Assembly: GCA_049116315.1 (NCBI GenBank)
Contig: JAGDZD010000022.1
Location: 1 to 64,000, forward strand
Origin: Thalassobius sp049116315
GTDB lineage: Bacteria > Pseudomonadota > Alphaproteobacteria > Rhodobacterales > Rhodobacteraceae
Length of the DNA: 64,000 nt
Direction of reading: 5' to 3'
The notes under the pieces were generated by a model, which saw only the letters and a list, made by a program, of their open reading frames with translations, had not been told where the DNA came from and made no database searches. Shown here one piece after another: positions 34,025 through 42,423 of this stretch. Position 1 is the first letter of the stretch. Every line of letters starts with the position of its first letter. The translations under genes were made by a program, and so were the position numbers.

Positions 34025-34810
34025 TCAAATACTCCGGATCATGCCGCCATCGACCCGCGTCATTTGACCGGTGACGTAGCCTGCTGGCTCTGACAAAAGG
34101 AAGGCTGCGACCGAAGCAAACTCCTCTGGTTTGCCATAGCGTTTGATCGGCAAGGACGCGGCAATCTCTGCGCGCACTTGTTCCAACGACTTGTCTTCGC
34201 GTCCGGCGCGGGCGGTATCCAACTGGCCGACACGCGCGGTATCGATCTTGCCGGGCAGGATCATGTTGACGGTGATGCCGTCGCCCGCCACTTCACCCGC
34301 AAGCGTTTTGCAAAAGCCCGCAACAGCGCCCCGAATGGTGTTAGAGACCGCCAGATTTGGGATGGGTTGAATGACACCAGACGAGCCGATCGCCAACACG
34401 CGCCCCCATTTCTTTTCGCGCATCGCCTCAACCGCGGCTTCCGTCACCTGAATGATCGAGAAAAGCAGCATCTGCGCCGAACGTTGCCAGACCTCTTGGG
34501 CCACCCCGGTCGAAACCGATGGTGGCGGCCCGCCCGCGTTTGCCACCAGCATATCCGGCTTGATTTCGTCGCGAACGCGGCTGGCAAATGCGGCTGTGGC
34601 TTCGGGATCAGACAGATCCACGCTGATACCCTGGGCTTGGATGCCATGGGTTTTACTCAACCGGGTTGCATTGGCCTCAAGCGCCTCTGCATTGCGCGCA
34701 ACCAACACAAGGTTTGCACCCTCAGCGGCCAGCTTTTCGGCAATGGCCTCACCAAGGCCTTGTGATGCGCCCAAAACCAGCGCCGTTTTTCCTGTGATCC
34801 CTAGATCCAT
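34025..34810 (-). CDS. Short-chain dehydrogenase/reductase-fold protein lacking the YxxxK pair
   Basis: 261 residues, classical SDR Rossmann fold: GASQGLG (14-20), VANAGGP (89-95), IGSSG with Ser143/144. Thirteen residues on from Ser143, where Tyr is expected, is Ser156; the expected Lys is Arg160 (SNTIR). NAD(P) binding looks intact but the usual proton relay is missing. Part of the TTT cluster, 9 bases after tctA. It may catalyse a different step or use another acid/base. Confidence 0.85.
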   Translation of the reverse strand: MDLGITGKTALVLGASQGLGEAIAEKLAAEGANLVLVARNAEALEANATRLSKTHGIQAQGISVDLSDPEATAAFASRVRDEIKPDMLVANAGGPPPSVSTGVAQEVWQRSAQMLLFSIIQVTEAAVEAMREKKWGRVLAIGSSGVIQPIPNLAVSNTIRGAVAGFCKTLAGEVAGDGITVNMILPGKIDTARVGQLDTARAGREDKSLEQVRAEIAASLPIKRYGKPEEFASVAAFLLSEPAGYVTGQMTRVDGGMIRSI

Positions 34811-34819
34811 GATATCGTC

Positions 34820-36472
34820 CTATTTAGCTTGTTGGCCCGCAGAGCCACGTTTGATTTGAAGTCCAGCCATCACCAGACCAGAAAGCACCATCAGACCCGC
34901 AACAACGGGTCGAACCGTTCCCGGCATCAAGAACACCGGATAAGACATGACAATCAGCAATACCGCTGGGTAAAAGCGCGCCCAAACCGCTGTGCCACGG
35001 TGTTTTTGATAGATCGGGAAGATGATCGAGAAACACGCCAGCATCAGGAAGAACAGCGACCAGGGACGGCTTAGAAAGACCGTGATGTCGTCTGAGCGTG
35101 CAAAAACCTGACTAAGCCGCGCCTCTGCAATCCGCCCAAGCACAACACCCAGCACCAATGGCACAATCGGAAAGCCCAAAGCCCGCATAAAGAAGCCCAG
35201 GATGCCAAAGAAGAACAGCGTCCACATGTCCCAACCGATATTGTTGAGAGCAAACATGCCCAGCGCGCAGTAGAACAAGATCACGCCCGTCAGCATATAA
35301 AGCTTAACCTTGGTGATCATCACAAAGCCACGCAGCGTGAACGACTGAAGCGCCAGCATCATGAAGTTTGCCACAAAGAAGGCCAAGAAAATCGCATAGG
35401 CAATTTTGGGTTCGTCCGAGATAAACGAAGGGCTCGGGATCACATCATGGATCAGCAACGCGCCCAACATGATCGCAGTCATGATGTCGCCGGGCAAACC
35501 CAGCGCCATCATCACGATAAGCGCCCCACCAGCCGTGGCATTGTTGGCCGCCTCTGGGGCGATGATACCATCAATGGCGCCTTTGCCAAATTGGTCACTT
35601 TCCTTGGATGTTTTCTTGGCCTGATCATAGGCCAGAATGTTGGAAATCGTACTCCCAGCGGCAGGAAGCACCCCGACAAACACCCCAATGATCGAAGAAC
35701 GCAACGCGTTGCCCCAGCGCCGAAAGACCTCTTTCGCGGCCCCCACATAGTCGATGTGAACCGCCGTGGTGTCGCCGCCCAATGGCTGGTGCGCCTTTTC
35801 GCGGCTTTTGACGTCCGCCAACAGGCGACCAAATGCAAAGATACCAACCAAGACGGGCAAAAAGGCAAAGCCTTGCTCCATCTGATCAATACCAAAGGTA
35901 AAGCGAGGCATGCCGAACACGACATCTGCACCAATTGTGGCCACCAACAGTCCCAATAGGCCTGACATCAGACCTTTGACCATTTGGTCGCCCGCTAAGG
36001 AGGCCGTCACCGTCAAAGCAAAGATCACCAGTGAGAAGTAGTCAACAGGTTGAAACTCAAGCCCGATGCGCGCCAGTTGCGGCGCAACAAGCATCAGCAC
36101 AACCGAAGCAAAGACACCACCAAAGAAGCTGGACCAGACCCCAACGCCCAAGGCCAAGCCTGCTTTGCCTGCGCGCGCCAATGGATAGCCATCAAAGGTG
36201 GTCGCCACAGAGGAAGGCGTGCCCGGGATGCCGGTCAGAATACCTGACATCAAACCGCCAGACAGCCCGCCAACATAGACGGCAATCATGGTTGCAAGCC
36301 CTTGTACGGGCGACATTGTAAAGGTGAACGGCAGGACAAGAACCACCGCCATCGCAATTGTAAAACCGGGAATAGCACCGGCCAGCAGTCCCGCCATCGT
36401 GCCGATCATCATCAGCATCATATTTGTCAGCGTGAACAGTTCCGGCGCTGCGAGAAGAATATTCTCAAACAT
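34820..36472 (-). CDS. tctA: Tripartite tricarboxylate transporter large permease (TctA family)
   Basis: 550 residues, about 12 or more membrane segments, somewhat longer than the typical 500. Family motifs GAIPGFTIAMAVVLVLPFTF, SGILTGIPGTPSSVATTFDG and PEAANNATAGGALI are clear. It forms the carboxylate symporter with TctB and the TctC binding protein. Confidence 0.95.
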   Translation of the reverse strand: MFENILLAAPELFTLTNMMLMMIGTMAGLLAGAIPGFTIAMAVVLVLPFTFTMSPVQGLATMIAVYVGGLSGGLMSGILTGIPGTPSSVATTFDGYPLARAGKAGLALGVGVWSSFFGGVFASVVLMLVAPQLARIGLEFQPVDYFSLVIFALTVTASLAGDQMVKGLMSGLLGLLVATIGADVVFGMPRFTFGIDQMEQGFAFLPVLVGIFAFGRLLADVKSREKAHQPLGGDTTAVHIDYVGAAKEVFRRWGNALRSSIIGVFVGVLPAAGSTISNILAYDQAKKTSKESDQFGKGAIDGIIAPEAANNATAGGALIVMMALGLPGDIMTAIMLGALLIHDVIPSPSFISDEPKIAYAIFLAFFVANFMMLALQSFTLRGFVMITKVKLYMLTGVILFYCALGMFALNNIGWDMWTLFFFGILGFFMRALGFPIVPLVLGVVLGRIAEARLSQVFARSDDITVFLSRPWSLFFLMLACFSIIFPIYQKHRGTAVWARFYPAVLLIVMSYPVFLMPGTVRPVVAGLMVLSGLVMAGLQIKRGSAGQQAK

Positions 36473-36952
36473 TTAGTAGACCCTCAAGATCGTGCCTTCC
36501 GGCAGCACCACACCCAGCGCCAGCGAAAACACTGACCACATGCCAACCACAAACACCAATGAGATGCCTGCATGAACGGCCATTTGTTTCGGTTGCCATC
36601 CGCCCAGAACATTCAGCGTCAAGAACACATAGATCAAACCGCCCAACAGCATTCCAAGCACCGGCATCGCCAGCAAAAATCCCAAAAACAGGGCAAAACA
36701 CACAAACGGGTTCCGGTTCTCAACGATCCAGTTGATCAGATCGGAAAACTTAACCGTTTCACCACCCGCCTGTTGTGACTGAGCCATCATCACAAGGGAC
36801 AAAATGCCCAGCGGCACCAAGATCAGGCGTGGCCATGTCCATGACGCCAGCTGACCGAACATGGGTTCGGGCAATGTGTAGCTGGCCACATACATGCCTA
36901 CAGAAAGCGCTAGAAAGAAGAGCGCTACAAAAAAGTCTCTATTGAAGGTCAT
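36473..36952 (-). CDS. tctB: Tripartite tricarboxylate transporter small permease (TctB family)
   Basis: 159 residues with four membrane segments, usual for TctB. It starts 58 bases after tctC, and its stop codon directly abuts the tctA start. A hairpin separates it from tctC. Confidence 0.88.
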   Translation of the reverse strand: MTFNRDFFVALFFLALSVGMYVASYTLPEPMFGQLASWTWPRLILVPLGILSLVMMAQSQQAGGETVKFSDLINWIVENRNPFVCFALFLGFLLAMPVLGMLLGGLIYVFLTLNVLGGWQPKQMAVHAGISLVFVVGMWSVFSLALGVVLPEGTILRVY

Positions 36953-36974
36953 TGTGTCCTCGACAGGTTAAAGC

Positions 36975-36999
36975 GCCTGCGCCGCAAAGCGGCACAGGC
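36975..36999 (-). promoter_or_regulatory. Hairpin between tctC and tctB
   Basis: GCCTG-C-GCCGC pairs with GCGGC-A-CAGGC around AAA, directly past the binding-protein stop. Same arrangement as the hairpins after the ABC and TRAP binding-protein genes. Confidence 0.7.
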
Positions 37000-37010
37000 A
37001 GGGGGAGGAG

Positions 37011-37991
37011 CTATTGGAAGCGGCCCACTTTCAGCTGTTTCGCTGCATCTAGGAAGTCAACTTCGGTGTCTTTCCACCACTGTGCGTATTCCTGTGGCCC
37101 GAGGTATTGAACACTTGTGCCCTTAGAGGCTTGTTCTTCCACGAAGCTGGCATCCTGAGTTGGCGCCTTGAACACTTCGGCCCAGTAATCGATCACATCC
37201 TGTGGCGTGCCTTTGGGCAGCATGATGCCACGTGTGAGCGAGTAGTTCATGTCCACACCCAGCTCTTTCAGTGTCGGAACATCTGGGATCAGATCGCTGC
37301 GCTCTTCGGCGGCAATCGCGAAGGCTTTGAGGGCACCGTCACCACGCTGTGTGCGCGCAGCCGCCATGTTGATACCGCCCAGATCGATGGATCCGTTCAG
37401 CAGGCCAGTGATACGCCCAGCTGTGCCGCCTTGAAACGGTACATAGGCAAAATCAGTGCCAGTTTTTGCACCCAACATGATCCACAAGAAGTGGCTGGTT
37501 GCCCCCATTGAAACACCCGTTGGAATGCTGCCAGGCTCTGCTTTCGCAGCGTCAAGCATACCTTCCAAGCTGTCATATCCAACATGACCACCGGCCCCAA
37601 TGATTTCGGGCGTATCGGTCAGCAAGGCAACAGGCTCAAACCCATCCCAGCTAAAGTCAGTCACACCATTGATGTAGTTGACCACAAGGTGCTGGTGAAT
37701 AGCAAAAAGCGTACATCCGTCAGGCTTTGCTGCGTGGGCTTCTTTCGCCCCCAAAGCACCACCTTGACCGGGGACAGTGACCACTTTGATTTTGACCGGC
37801 GCATCAGATGCTTCGATCGCTTTCTCAAAAATACCAAAGATCACAGCGGTCCCGCCGCCTGGTCCCCAAGGCACAACCAGCTTTGCTGTTGAGCAAGGTA
37901 AATCCGCCGCAGACGCTGCGCCGGCCGTCATGGCCACACCTGCAACCATCCCTGCGAGCGTCGTTTTCAACTTCGAAATCTTGAATGACAT
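37011..37991 (-). CDS. tctC: Tripartite tricarboxylate transporter substrate-binding protein (TctC/Bug family)
   Basis: 326 residues. Signal peptide about 1-30 (ending SAADL), then LVVPWGPGGGTAVIFGIFEK, a variant of the Bug-family glycine-rich binding loop, and VPGQGGALGAKEA. ATG at 37991 has GGAGG at about 7 bases; a longer frame has no such site. First gene of the cluster, divergent from LysR. Bug proteins bind carboxylates; ligand unknown. Confidence 0.93.
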   Translation of the reverse strand: MSFKISKLKTTLAGMVAGVAMTAGAASAADLPCSTAKLVVPWGPGGGTAVIFGIFEKAIEASDAPVKIKVVTVPGQGGALGAKEAHAAKPDGCTLFAIHQHLVVNYINGVTDFSWDGFEPVALLTDTPEIIGAGGHVGYDSLEGMLDAAKAEPGSIPTGVSMGATSHFLWIMLGAKTGTDFAYVPFQGGTAGRITGLLNGSIDLGGINMAAARTQRGDGALKAFAIAAEERSDLIPDVPTLKELGVDMNYSLTRGIMLPKGTPQDVIDYWAEVFKAPTQDASFVEEQASKGTSVQYLGPQEYAQWWKDTEVDFLDAAKQLKVGRFQ

Positions 37992-38140
37992 ATCTTTCCT
38001 CCCATGCCGCTTTTGTTCGGTTTCCATGCGAGAAGGCCTCCCTGCCTTCACGCTTTGTGTGGATGAACCGAGGCACGATCCACACTTTCGAGAGCGACAC
38101 TTAAATTTGTAAATTCATCCCGCCAGAAAAACAATCTTTA

Positions 38141-38169
38141 TTGACGGGACACTTTATCCAGAATAGAGA
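38141..38169 (+). promoter_or_regulatory. Candidate promoter of the LysR gene
   Basis: TTGACG (38141-38146), 17 bases, TAGAGA (38164-38169). Transcription would begin near 38176, which fits the start at 38201 and excludes the in-frame ATG-like start at 38141. Confidence 0.4.
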
Positions 38170-38200
38170 ACAATCAAATTTGACGGTGTTGGAGGCTCTG

Positions 38201-39145
38201 ATGGATGCGGATCTATTAACGGACATGGCAATCTTTGCCGCCGTGGTCGAACAGAACGGTTTTTCCGCTGCGGCTGAAAGCTTGCGGATGTCCAAATCTA
38301 ATGTCAGCCGTCGGGTTGGCCTGTTAGAGGACAGGCTGGGCATCACCTTGATGCATCGCACAACACGCTCCATGTCTTTGACGGAAAGCGGCCGTGTCTA
38401 TTATGAGCATTGCGCCCGTCTTGTGGCCGAAGCCCGCACCGCAGATCACGCCATCAAAGCGATGCACACCCGCCCAAGCGGCACCCTGAATGTCAGCCTG
38501 CCGGAAACGCTGGGGCGCACCTTTGTGTTGCCACTGATGCCAGAGTTCATGAAAGAACACCCTGAGATTCAGCTCAATCTGACCATCACCAGCCGCAAGA
38601 TCGATTTTCGCGAAGAACGCTGTGATGTCGCCATCCGCAAAGGAGAGATCGAAGATGACTCGCTTTGTGCGATCTCGCTTGGGTCTTCCACGCAGTATTT
38701 TTACGCCAGCAAACGGTATCTCGAAAAAAACGCGCCCCTAAACGGCCTATGCGACCTGACGGACCACCCGTTCCTTTCCAGCCGCATTGGCTATGGCCCG
38801 CTGGATCTGCCGGTGCATTTTGGTGACCAAACCATCACCAAGCGCCTCACTCCGCGCCTCTCTGTGAAAGATCACAACGCTCTGTTGGACATGACCGTTT
38901 CGGGTTTGGGCATTGCGCTGCTTCCGGCATGGCTTGCCGATGAGCAGGTCAGCCGCGGAGCGCTGGTGCGCGTCCTGCCCGAACACTCAGGGCCTTCGGT
39001 CGAGTTCAATATTGTTTTCCAGCCCCACAAAGGCATGGCTCCAAACCTGCGCGCCTTTGTTGATTTCCTAAAAGCCAAGTTCCGCCTCAACCGCCCATGG
39101 GAATTTGAAGGTGATCTGGTGAACGTCGTCCGCGTTCACCGTTAA
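38201..39145 (+). CDS. LysR family regulator, divergent from the TTT cluster
   Basis: 314 residues. HTH at about 8-65 (MAIFAAVVEQNGFSAAAESLRMSKSNVSRRV, shown over residues 8-40), then a two-lobed effector domain. GGAGG lies 5 bases before the ATG. It most likely controls tctC-tctB-tctA-SDR-ThDP-NIPSNAP-GST; the shared space of 209 bases contains ATTTGTAAATTCAT, a T-N11-A type LysR box (38105-38118). Confidence 0.9.
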   Translation: MDADLLTDMAIFAAVVEQNGFSAAAESLRMSKSNVSRRVGLLEDRLGITLMHRTTRSMSLTESGRVYYEHCARLVAEARTADHAIKAMHTRPSGTLNVSLPETLGRTFVLPLMPEFMKEHPEIQLNLTITSRKIDFREERCDVAIRKGEIEDDSLCAISLGSSTQYFYASKRYLEKNAPLNGLCDLTDHPFLSSRIGYGPLDLPVHFGDQTITKRLTPRLSVKDHNALLDMTVSGLGIALLPAWLADEQVSRGALVRVLPEHSGPSVEFNIVFQPHKGMAPNLRAFVDFLKAKFRLNRPWEFEGDLVNVVRVHR

Positions 39146-39170
39146 GGGCAGCGGCCAGCTTTGCGCGGGC

Positions 39171-39203
39171 TCACAGACCCGCGTGTGCTCTCCGGGTCTG
39201 TGA
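39171..39203 (+). terminator. Hairpin downstream of the LysR gene
   Basis: TCACAGACCC (39171-39180) pairs perfectly with GGGTCTGTGA (39194-39203). No T-run follows. Confidence 0.5.
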
Positions 39204-39381
39204 TCAAAAACTGTTGGCGGGGCGTTTTCACAAGCGCCCGATTGTCACAGGCATCAAGCCCGGATCTGTTGAGTAGCAAAGCAAATTAGCAGCGCTTCGA
39301 AGAACTTAGGCCAAAGCCCGCTTGATCCGACATCAAAAGCGGAGCCCATGAAACAGGAACAAAACCACCATATAAAGAAGG

Positions 39382-39471
39382 TGGCGGAGGAACAGGGATT
39401 CGAACCCTGGGAGGACTTTCACCCTCGTCGGTTTTCAAGACCGGTGCATTCGACCACTCTGCCACTCCTCC
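39382..39471 (-). tRNA. tRNA-Ser (anticodon UGA)
   Basis: 90 bases on the minus strand, beginning GGAGGAGTGGCAGAGTGG and ending in TCCTCCG-CCA, so the acceptor stem closes and CCA is encoded. The anticodon loop CTTGAAA gives UGA, and a long variable arm (CGAGGGTGAAAGTCCTC) is typical of serine tRNAs. TTCGAAT is the T loop. It reads UCA and, with wobble, other UCN codons. Confidence 0.97.
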
Positions 39472-39668
39472 GACGTGGAGTGGATTACACACTCTGAAAT
39501 GATTCTTAAAGACACAAACGACAGGGATTTTCCGCCTATGCCCTTCCACATGCTTTTATTGTTGCAAACTTGAGGCTAAGCTGCGCCAGAGGTGATTGTT
39601 CCAACCCTTAATATCAGACCGCACAACCGGCAACGGGCGCTTGGACGCAAGACAGAGGCAAGAATTTC

Positions 39669-40616
39669 ATGGGCACAGCCGCAAATTATCGCGTGGTTTA
39701 TCGGGGCTTAAAGCAGGGCGCCGCCATTTTGGCACTGAGCGCAATGCTCGGGGCCTGCACCGAAGGTTTTCCCGGAACAGGCGCCTCAGCGCCGGCCGGC
39801 GAAGTAGACACGGAACCAAAGGTTGGTTTCTTTGACCGTTTCAAACGCAAAACGTCACCAGAGGCTCCGGCTCAGAGCCAATCCGTCAAGCTGATTGAAC
39901 GTGATATCGAAGCCCCAGACGTCTTTCAAAAGGCCGAGGCTGGTCTTTGGGATGGACGCCCTTCACTTGGCGGCGTTTGGGTCGCACATCCAGATGTTGC
40001 AGAGCCTGAGCGCGTGATCATCCGCAATCAGGCGAATGGCAAATTTGTCATCGGAGCTCTGTTCCGACGCGAGCGCGAAAACCCCGGCCCCCGCTTCCAA
40101 GTCTCTTCGGATGCGGCCTCGGCGCTGAGCATGCTAGCAGGTCAGCCCATTGAATTGAACGTCACCGCGCTGCGGCGCGAAGAAGTGGCCGAAGAGCCTG
40201 CCCAAGCGGCGCCAACACCTGTTGCGGCCCCCGCCAGCATCGAAGCCACACCACTGGATCCGATCCAATCGGCCAGCGCGGCCATCGACAAGGCCGAAGC
40301 GGCGACCTCCACCGCCGCCACACCAACACCTGCGGCGCCAAAACCCGCAGCGGCCCCGGCATCTGTTTCAAGCAGTTCCCCGCTCGCCAAGCCCTTCTTG
40401 CAGATTGGTATCTTCTCGGTTGAGGCCAATGCCAACAAAGCCGCCAAACAGATGAACAGCGCCGGGATGACCACAGTTGTCAAAGAACAAAGCCTCAAGG
40501 GTAAGACCTACTGGCGCGTTCTGGTGGGCCCAGCTCAGACCAGTTCGGACCGTTCTGCGCTTTTGTCTAAGATCAAAACCAACGGCTTCACTGACGCCTA
40601 CGCCGTGAAAAACTAA
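39669..40616 (+). CDS. SPOR-domain lipoprotein, RlpA-like with degenerate barrel domain
   Basis: 315 residues. Lipobox LGAC at residues 27-30 makes it an outer-membrane lipoprotein candidate. Residues about 85-175 (VAHPDVAEPERVIIRNQANG ... SSDAASALSMLAGQPIEL) resemble the double-psi beta-barrel of RlpA but lack the NDRGPF-like motif with its catalytic Asp. An Ala/Pro/Glu-rich linker (about 180-235) leads to a C-terminal SPOR domain (about 240-315), which binds denuded septal glycan. Next to dacC, where RlpA is found in alphaproteobacteria. A septal wall-binding role is inferred. Confidence 0.78.
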   Translation: MGTAANYRVVYRGLKQGAAILALSAMLGACTEGFPGTGASAPAGEVDTEPKVGFFDRFKRKTSPEAPAQSQSVKLIERDIEAPDVFQKAEAGLWDGRPSLGGVWVAHPDVAEPERVIIRNQANGKFVIGALFRRERENPGPRFQVSSDAASALSMLAGQPIELNVTALRREEVAEEPAQAAPTPVAAPASIEATPLDPIQSASAAIDKAEAATSTAATPTPAAPKPAAAPASVSSSSPLAKPFLQIGIFSVEANANKAAKQMNSAGMTTVVKEQSLKGKTYWRVLVGPAQTSSDRSALLSKIKTNGFTDAYAVKN

Positions 40617-40630
40617 TAGAGGATCTAAGT

Positions 40631-41803
40631 GTGCTTCAGTCTTTGTTGATCCGTCTGGGCGCCGTGCTGGCGGCCTGTGTTTTACTGACCCTGCCCGCTG
40701 CGGCGTATGACACCCGGGCCAGCTCGGCCTATGTTGTGGATCTGACGACCGGCACTGTTTTGCTGAACAAAAACGCCGATCAGCCCTTGCCCCCGGCGTC
40801 GATGTCCAAGCTGATGACGTTGTATATTGCTTTCGAAGCCTTACGCGACGGGCGCTTGACGTTGGACGAAGAGCTGCCTGTGTCGGATCACGCCATGAGC
40901 TATGGCGGATCAACCATGTTTCTGGACACAACAGACCGGGTCCGCGTCGAAGACCTGATCCGGGGCATCATTGTGCTGTCGGGCAATGACGCCTGCGCAG
41001 TGATCGCCGAAGCTCTGTCGCCCAATGGAACCGAAGCGGGCTTTGCAAACTTTATGACCCAACGCGCCCAGCGCATGGGGATGACCAATTCCACCTTTGC
41101 CAACTCAAATGGCTGGCCCGCTGCAGGACACCGGATGTCGATGCGCGATTTGGCATTGCTGGCAACCCGGTTGATCGAAGATTTTCCCGAATTCTACCCC
41201 ATGTTCGCCGAGCGTGAATTTGCCTTTGATGGCCGCGCTCCACAGAACGTGCGCAACCGTAACCCCTTGTTGGGATTGGGCATTGGCGCGGATGGTTTGA
41301 AAACCGGGCACACCTCAGAAGCGGGATATGGCTTGGTCGGGTCCGCCATGCAAGATGGCCGCCGTGTGGTCTTTGTCTTGTCCGGCATGGACAGCGCCAA
41401 AGCCCGCGCCGAAGAAGCTGAGGCGGTGGTCAACTGGTCTTTCCGCCAATTTGTGCTGCGCCCGGTTGCCAAAGCGGGCACTGTGATTGCGCAGGCTGAC
41501 GTTTGGATGGGGCGTTTGCCAAATGTAGGGCTGGTCACGACACAAGACGTTGTGGCCCTTTCCCCTGCCCTAAGCGGCAACAAAATGTTGGCCGAAGTGG
41601 TCTATCAGGGGCCCGTTCAGGCCCCGATCAAAAAGGGCCAAACACTGGGCCAGTTGATCATCAAGCCCGAAGGTCTTGACCCAACCTCTGTTGATCTGGT
41701 TGCGGATCAAGATGTGGCTTTGGGCGGTTTTATGACCCGCGTCAAAACCGCCGCCAAATCCCTGCTGACCAAGATCGAACAGGGTCCAGAGGGTACTTCT
41801 TGA
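40631..41803 (+). CDS. dacC: D-alanyl-D-alanine carboxypeptidase (PBP5/6 type)
   Basis: 390 residues. Signal peptide about 1-25 (ending PAAAYD). Penicillin-binding motifs: S57-M-S-K60, SGN in VLSGNDAC, and KTG in DGLKTGHTSEAGYG; C-terminal PBP5 domain and membrane-binding tail. It trims the last D-Ala of peptidoglycan stems in the periplasm. GTG start with AGAGGA at 8 bases. Stop overlaps the tmk TTG. Confidence 0.93.
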   Translation: MLQSLLIRLGAVLAACVLLTLPAAAYDTRASSAYVVDLTTGTVLLNKNADQPLPPASMSKLMTLYIAFEALRDGRLTLDEELPVSDHAMSYGGSTMFLDTTDRVRVEDLIRGIIVLSGNDACAVIAEALSPNGTEAGFANFMTQRAQRMGMTNSTFANSNGWPAAGHRMSMRDLALLATRLIEDFPEFYPMFAEREFAFDGRAPQNVRNRNPLLGLGIGADGLKTGHTSEAGYGLVGSAMQDGRRVVFVLSGMDSAKARAEEAEAVVNWSFRQFVLRPVAKAGTVIAQADVWMGRLPNVGLVTTQDVVALSPALSGNKMLAEVVYQGPVQAPIKKGQTLGQLIIKPEGLDPTSVDLVADQDVALGGFMTRVKTAAKSLLTKIEQGPEGTS

Positions 41804-42423
41804 GCACCACCGGCACATTCATCAGCTTTGAAGGCATTGACGGTTCTGGCAAGTCGACGCAAGCCCGCCTACTGGCGCAAGCTTTGGGCGATCTGGGGCA
41901 TGACGTTGTACTGACCCGCGAACCCGGGGGATCCCCCGGAGCCGAAGAAATTCGCGCCCTCGTCTTGCAGGGCGATCCTGACCGCTGGTCCGCGGAAACC
42001 GAAATTTTGCTGTTTACCGCCGCGCGGCGGGACCACATGGAACGAACCATTCTACCGGCACTTCAGGCTGGCAAGATTGTGATCTCTGACCGGTTCGCCG
42101 ACAGCACGCGCATGTACCAAGGTCTGAGCCGTGGTGACCTGCGCACAACTGTTGACCAACTCCACAACCTAATGATCAACCGCGAGCCGGATCTGACGGT
42201 TTTGATCGATATGGATCCCGGCACCGGGCTGAACCGGGCCCTGTCCCGCCAAGGGGTCGAAGAACGCTTTGAATCCTTTGGCGAAGACCTCCAACAGAAA
42301 ATGCGCGCAGGTTTCTTGGCGCTGGCTGCAGAATTTTCGGATCGCTTCCTGACCATCGACGGCGCACATGACATCGACACCGTCGCGCAGGACGTTCTGA
42401 CCCAAGTAAAGAGCAAGCTCTGA
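41800..42423 (+). CDS. tmk: Thymidylate kinase
   Basis: 207 residues. P-loop EGIDGSGKST (11-20), DR motif SDRFADSTRMYQG and lid region after RQGVEERFE. Phosphorylates dTMP to dTDP. It starts with TTG overlapping the dacC TGA (TTGA), served by AGAGGG at 6 bases; no ATG is available before the P-loop. Overlaps holB. Confidence 0.95.
   Translation: MSTTGTFISFEGIDGSGKSTQARLLAQALGDLGHDVVLTREPGGSPGAEEIRALVLQGDPDRWSAETEILLFTAARRDHMERTILPALQAGKIVISDRFADSTRMYQGLSRGDLRTTVDQLHNLMINREPDLTVLIDMDPGTGLNRALSRQGVEERFESFGEDLQQKMRAGFLALAAEFSDRFLTIDGAHDIDTVAQDVLTQVKSKL

Noticed and set aside
39286..39549. Minus-strand open frame of 87 codons
   Set aside because: It runs through tRNA-Ser(UGA) and is an accident of it.
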